Both the position numbers and the translations under genes were made by a program. This document shows positions 58,827-64,000 of a stretch of DNA of 64,000 nucleotides, in pieces. Source of the DNA: Spirodela intermedia (lineage: Eukaryota; Streptophyta; Magnoliopsida; Alismatales; Araceae); the NCBI GenBank assembly GCA_902729315.2, contig LR746266.1:1430259-1494258 (forward strand), given 5' to 3'. Under the pieces are notes generated by a model. It was not told the origin of the DNA. It did not search any database and saw only the letters and a program-made list of their open reading frames with translations. How positions within the stretch are numbered: position 1 is the first letter of the stretch; each line of letters opens with the position of its first letter.

Positions 58827-59510
58827 TTAAAACCTCTTCCTCATCTATTGAAATATATTTTTCTTGGACCAAACCAAACCTTACCTATGATTATCTCTAT
58901 CTTATTGACTATTGAATAGGAAAAGAAAACATTACAGGTTTTACAAGAACATAAGAAAGCAATAGGGTGGACAATGGTTGATCTCAAGGGATGAACCCAT
59001 CAATTTGCATGTATAGAATATATATAGAATATATATAGAAGATAATTCCAAACCATCTAAGGAAATACAACATAGGCTGAACCCAAATATGAAAGAAGTG
59101 GTAAAAAAGAAATCATTAAATGGTTAGATGCTGATAATATTTACCCTATTTATAATAGTCAATTAGTTAGTGGGTCAGCCCAATACAAGTAATTCCAAAG
59201 AAAGCTAAACTGATGGTGATCAAAAATGAAAAAGGGGAAGAATTACAAGAAAAACTCACCATAGGATGGAGAGTATGCATTGATTACCACAAGCTTAATG
59301 TAGTGACAAAGAAAGATTATTTTCCTTTGCCTTTTATTGATCAAATTCTAGAAAGATTTGCAGGTCAAAAATATTTTTATTTCTTAGATGAATTTTCAAG
59401 ATATAATCAAATAATCAAATAACAATATTTCGAAAAGACTAGGAGAAAACAACATTCACATGCTGATTTAATTTTTCATGCATGCAATATGATGTAAGAA
59501 ATTTGTAAAT
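58827..59510 (+). pseudogene. Athila-like reverse transcriptase N-terminal remnant
   Basis: Frames with stops carry LKPLPHLLKYIFLG, EHKKAIGWTM and EIIKWLDADNIYPI. 59213-59422 is open with GWRVCIDYHKLN, FPLPFIDQILERFAG and FLDEFSRYNQI. The sequence ends just after EKTRRKQHSHAD; the YxDD catalytic block, RNase H and integrase are missing. The truncation point near 59510 meets the minus-strand element. Confidence 0.85.
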
Positions 59511-60484
59511 TAGATAGTTTTGATAGTTTTTTTTTCTATTTTTAGTTAAATTTTTAGTAGCAATAAATTTGTCAAAAATAAATCAAAACTATCCTCTTTA
59601 TAGTTGTAATTTCAAATTTCAGTAATATATGTCTAAGGGATTGAAATGTGAGAAAAGGGTTTCTAGACTTTCAAATTTTAGGCTATTTTTTTTCTGTTGT
59701 TCTTGATAGAAAACTAGAAAATAAATGTTGTAGTTTTTCTAAAAAAATATATTTTTTATTTTTAGTTGTTGTTCTAAGTGAGCATGAAAAAATAAAAATA
59801 AAATGCAAACACATGTTCTTCATCATCCTCCAGCATAGATTAATAATAAATACTTCAGCCCCCAACTTAAAAATGATATTATCCTCAATGACATAGAAAA
59901 ATCGAAGCAAAATATGCAGAAAATATCATTTTCAAGTGAAGCATGCATATATGCAAAGTTAAGCATTAAAAATGTTGTCATAAATGATAAAGCTCAGAAA
60001 GACATCACCTCAACCTCGTTTTTAATTTTCCACTTCATCTTACTCTCCTCCTCTTGCACTTTTTCAAAAAAATAAATACATAAACAAGTATTGCGAAATT
60101 CTAAGAAAAACAGAGCTAAAAAAAAATCAAATAAAATGAAATAAAAACCATGGGTTACCTCTCATGAAGTGCTAAATTTAATGTCTTCAACTGGACAGCT
60201 CTTAGATCATATAAGATGATCTATAGCTATCAAAATATATTTGTATCATAAGGTAAGTTTCATGACATTCATTTTCAGATTTAGCGTAAATTCATATACC
60301 TCATATATATACCTTAACATACTTTCAGCAAAAAACAAATAGAAATTAACACAATTTTCTCAAAAATAATATTTTGCATTTTGAAAAGAATATTTTCTCA
60401 TTTTTATTTCATTTTCTAAGGCTCTCATTCATTAATAAATACTTTCTATTAATAAAGCCATATAATTTTCAAATTAGCTCTTAC

Positions 60485-60781
60485 CTAATCTAGAATTTTT
60501 TTATCTAAATTGATATCTCTAATTCTTCCATTCATCCATTTCTTAATATCTTCTTTTATTTGCATAATCTTCCTCTGCTTCATTTTATTTTCCATACATA
60601 TTTGTTTAATTTGTGAGGAGTGAAATATTTCAAGCTTAGAAGTAATTCTAATAGGCTGTGAGTTTTGAAGGATGGAAGGATTGTCTTCTTTAATCTCAAA
60701 TATAATGAATTCAGTAGAATTCAAATTTTCTCCTCTAAAATTATCTCTATATTCATATCCATTATTTTTGTTTCTCTCCAT
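60485..60781 (-). CDS. Unrecognised ORF inside the minus-strand Athila-like element (98 aa)
   Basis: Charged, Lys/Asn/Glu-rich frame with a coiled-coil-like C-terminus (QRKIMQIKEDIKKW). Lies 3 bases downstream of the stop of the 155-aa frame, in the same reading direction. Probably a retroelement tail or linker region; no domain is recognised. Confidence 0.4.
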   Translation of the reverse strand: MERNKNNGYEYRDNFRGENLNSTEFIIFEIKEDNPSILQNSQPIRITSKLEIFHSSQIKQICMENKMKQRKIMQIKEDIKKWMNGRIRDINLDKKILD

Positions 60782-60784
60782 TAG

Positions 60785-61252
60785 TTAAATCAACTCTTTT
60801 TGTAGTTTTTTGTTTCTCAACTCATCAAATTCTTCATCTTCCCAAGAGCTATCTTTTAATTTTAGTATATGATATACATCATCATCTTCACTATCAACAT
60901 TCATGGCTACAAAATTATGATTAGATTTATTAATTTCGTCTCCTACATCTCCAAAATCAACTAATTTTTCCTCACTTGAAATATCTTTTTCTTCATTTCT
61001 GTCCTTACTTCCTTCTACTAAAATTTGGATGATTCTTCCATGATTAGCTACTATTTCTTCATCTAAGGGTTCTTTCTCCTCATCATCCTCACTATATTCG
61101 TTCATCAATTGTGAGTAATAAATGATTTTATTCAAATTTTCTGCTACTATATTTTCAATCTTAATATTCTCATTTACTTTTAATGGCTCATCAATTTCTT
61201 CTAATAATTGGAAATAAGGATCAAGTAAAATATTCTCACTCAATATATTCAC
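60785..61252 (-). CDS. Unrecognised acidic ORF inside the minus-strand Athila-like element (155 aa)
   Basis: Strongly acidic (EDDEEKEPLDEE, SEDDDVYH, SWEDEEFDEL). It resembles in composition the acidic start of the protease ORF at 57834, but no motif is shared. It lies between L4 and the tail. Function unknown. Confidence 0.4.
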   Translation of the reverse strand: MNILSENILLDPYFQLLEEIDEPLKVNENIKIENIVAENLNKIIYYSQLMNEYSEDDEEKEPLDEEIVANHGRIIQILVEGSKDRNEEKDISSEEKLVDFGDVGDEINKSNHNFVAMNVDSEDDDVYHILKLKDSSWEDEEFDELRNKKLQKELI

Positions 61253-61371
61253 TGTCCTAATATTTTTATTTTGTAGGTTTTTTTCTAAATTTATCTAACT
61301 AGACTCTCCTTGCTAAAATTCTACTATTAGATAATTTCTTAAATTTTCTATGGACTAACTAGGTGGCTATC

Positions 61372-63002
61372 TGATAAGTCTTTATTATCATGAGTTAATA
61401 ATGAGTAAATAATATAGTTTTAGCCTTAACTCATGATGAATAGACTTATATTTGTGTTAAAGAATGATTTATGGTTTTTAGTTGATTAACGTGAATTTTT
61501 TTGGTAATTATGTGATTTTATATGATTTTTACAGTCTTACTTTTGAGATAAATGAAGAACAAGAAATAAAAATAAAAATATTACAAAATGGGGGACCCGC
61601 CGACCAGCCGGACCTGCAAGCAGGTCGGAAGCACAGTCGGGGAGTAGTTGCAAGTAGGGGCTCGAGCGGCTTAGCTTGGACTGATAGGGGCACGTGTACG
61701 CCACTCCCCTTCCACGTCACCAGTGGCCAGCCGGCTGTGGGGCAAGGAGTGGTCGTACATGCGAGAGAAGGGACTTTGCTTACAAAGCTAACATTACTAT
61801 ATATTCGCCTGAAAAATCAGCACACAACCAATGTGGGACTAAACTTGCGTCACACCCTCCTCACAGGCAGGCGACCAACGCAAGTTTGAATCCTTCTAGA
61901 GTCAAAATTCATATATTTTTATCTAATTATCGTGACTTTCCTGCAGATCACCGGTGAAGGATTAAGCAACGAGAATCACTAGATCATCGGCGACAATCTT
62001 GTCAATGCAATTCATAGAGCATTGCTACTAAAATTGCTGAACGATTCGCGATAAAAGGATCACAAATCCATCGAGTAAATCATCTCGGATTGATCAACAA
62101 AAAAGCTGTCGTCGGGAAGAAGACGATCTGCCGGGAGACGAGTCGCCACCTCCTAAGAGCGTACCAGATGCGATGAAGAGCCTCCTCTTGCTGCACGGAC
62201 TTGAGGATGAAGCTCCTTAACACGCGCCCCACCTCCATCCAACTCCTCTCCGTCGGGTGACAGCCGTCAGAGAGCCGCAAAGTCGCCATTTTTCTGCTCC
62301 ACCGGGTGACAGCCGCTGGAGACGATTCGACGACCCACTTCATTGATCTCTAGACTTCGCGAGAAGATCTAGAGATTGCCCACGTCGTCTTTGTCCAAGG
62401 AGAGCCTTCGAGGCCGTGGACACTGCTTAACGATTCTCCCAAATGCTCAAGATTCTAATTCATCGCCGACGCATCGCTGTCGCGACACCAGAACTTTGTT
62501 TTCCTACTTTCAATTTACTTTACATTTTATTTAGTGATAATTTTTATGTTTTTAATTTACCAAAATATACTTTGTTCTATTACGATTCTTCTGACTTTTA
62601 CATATCTTAATTTGATCAATTAAATCGTCTGTAATCGCTTACGTAAGAATCGTCGGGTGGAACTCTATTTCTGCCCAATTTGCGCTCACTGAGCATTGAC
62701 GTCATCCTGACGTCCGCGCCCTTATTTACCTTTTTCTTGAATTTTAAATATATTTCCTTTTTATTTACTAGTATAAAATTCCTAGAAAATCGTATTCATT
62801 GAGAAAAATTCTGAGTAATTACCAGATATTATATTACATCCCTATGATCGACCTAGAAAATTATCGCTACTTTTGAATTTTTTATTGAATTATAATTGAT
62901 ATATTTATTTAGAAATACTTCAAAATATCTAGAAATTCATATTTTCTAGTTTTATAAATTTTATATTTGCGTGATTTAATATACAACGACTAAGTCACAT
63001 CA
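61372..63002 (+). mobile_element. Solo LTR L4, antisense insertion in the minus-strand Athila-like element
   Basis: 1,631 bp, starts TGATAAGTCTTT, ends AAGTCACATCA. Flanks CTATC (61367-61371) and CTGTC (63003-63007) are a probable target-site duplication with one change. GC-richer and better preserved than L1, L2 and L3, with the hairpin near its 5' end intact. Confidence 0.9.
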
Positions 63003-64000
63003 CTGTCCCTCTTCCTCATATTTTCAAAAGCCTCTATAATTTGTTTTTGGTACAACATCATTTGATTTATAGTTTGTTGCACCATTTGGCTCATTTACTA
63101 CATCATTTTTGTAACATTAGGTTGGATTTGAGAGGGCTGATTTTTCTTAAATGTGTGTTCCTATTTTGGATGAAATTTAAAATTTAAATTAGACCTAAGT
63201 GCTTTTAGATTTTAAATATTATTTGGATTTCTCTATGAAAATTTATTCCTCCAATTAGGATTATAAGAATTAAAAAAATATTCCTTATTTTTACTAAAAT
63301 CATGGGGTACTTGCACTTGTTCTTGCTTAGGATGATATTGAAATTCAAAATGATCATTTTTACCATACATAGAACAAGTACTATATGTATTCAATTGAAG
63401 GTTAGGAGGCTTTCTAATATTCTCAATAAGTAAATTAAGTTTTTCTAATATTTGATTAATCTGATAAACTTCATTTCTAAATTTAGAATCATCATCATGA
63501 TGCAATTCATAAATTCTTCTCTTCTTATCTATGTCATATAATGCAAAAGAGGCTTGATCTCTAAAATTTTTACTTAAATTCTCATAAAGATTGTAAATCT
63601 CATTAGGAGTTTTTTCCATAAAAGCTCCTCTATATATAGAGTCAACTATATTTCTATGTTGTTCTAATAATTTATTATAAAAAATTCTATTGAGTTGTCA
63701 CTTCTGGTATAGTATGATGAAGACATTTTCTAAGTAAATCTTTAAATGTTTCTCATGTCTCATGTAAAGTTTCTTCTGATCTTTGAGAAAAACTTCATGT
63801 ATGTTTTCTCATATTTTGAGTTTTTCCTAAAGGATAAAATTTTCAAAGAAAAGCTTACTTTATGTCTTTCCAACTAATTAATTCTCTATCTAATGTGGAT
63901 AGCTAATGACGAATTTTATTTATAAGTGTATGAAGAAATAATTTCATCTTAATAATTTTTGATGTAACTTGAGGGAGACTAATTAAATCACAAACCATAT
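63003..64000 (-). pseudogene. Athila-like gag remnant (minus strand)
   Basis: 63619-63233 is an open 128-residue frame covering the gag C-terminus. Its zinc knuckle is broken: the second and fourth cysteines are tyrosines (CSMYGKNDHFEFQY). Upstream on the minus strand, to 64000, stop-containing frames keep FYPLGKTQNMR, FKDLLRKCLHHTIPEV and similar pieces, in the same order as the plus-strand gag at 55.1 kb, so the two elements are related but diverged. Confidence 0.8.

Larger units (their letters stand above)
59640..64000 (-). mobile_element. Minus-strand Athila-like element, partial and interrupted by L4
   Basis: Right to left: gag (64000-63003), solo LTR L4, two open frames of unknown function (61252-60785 and 60781-60485), a tail motif ending in a GGTAACCC-type run (about 60154), and the purine-rich AAGTTGGGGG block (59857-59870, minus). 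The last two resemble the 3' tail of Athila/Tat elements, where such a tract precedes the 3' LTR. Recognisable protease, reverse transcriptase and integrase are absent, so an internal deletion is likely. The element runs off the window on the right. Confidence 0.7.

Overview
This is a window of plant nuclear DNA. Genes are split by GT-AG introns, exons are GC-rich against AT-rich introns and spacers, and decayed Ty1-copia and Ty3-gypsy/Athila retrotransposons are plentiful. The high GC of coding exons (short-chain dehydrogenase, F-box/WD40) fits a monocot, but the species cannot be fixed from sequence alone and this is only an inference.

Layout. 0-13.3 kb holds four ordinary genes: a classical short-chain dehydrogenase/reductase (SDR; +, 4 exons, 316 aa), an intronless F-box/WD40 protein (-, 549 aa), an ELMO-domain protein (+, 9 exons, 320 aa) and a TMEM230/DUF872-like small membrane protein (+, 2 exons, 117 aa). 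13.6-15.05 kb is an inverted, broken copy of the 5' part of the TMEM230-like gene. 15.1-40.3 kb is a rearranged tandem cluster of ZIFL (zinc-induced facilitator-like) major-facilitator transporters. It contains a 5'- and internally-deleted pseudogene (A1), a 5'-truncated copy with intact exons 11-17 (A2), a promoter/exon-1 remnant, and one full 17-exon gene (B, 487 aa). 40.7-45.3 kb is a decayed copia element. 45.3-48.7 kb is an inverted composite block made of a ZIFL 3' end and the TMEM230-like intron. From 48.7 kb to the end there are only retrotransposons: a solo LTR nested inside a solo LTR of the same family (L2 in L1), a plus-strand Athila-like element interrupted by an antisense solo LTR (L3), and a minus-strand Athila-like element interrupted by an antisense solo LTR (L4).

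The genes do not form a pathway. The most informative content is structural: nested insertions with readable target-site duplications, an old copia relic shared by two ZIFL copies and so older than the duplication, an inverted repeat next to a live gene, and a GC-AG intron that splits the codon of the conserved ELMO arginine. I found no CRISPR array, rRNA or convincing tRNA gene. All homology statements come from reading the sequence and comparing segments within the window by eye; no search was run.
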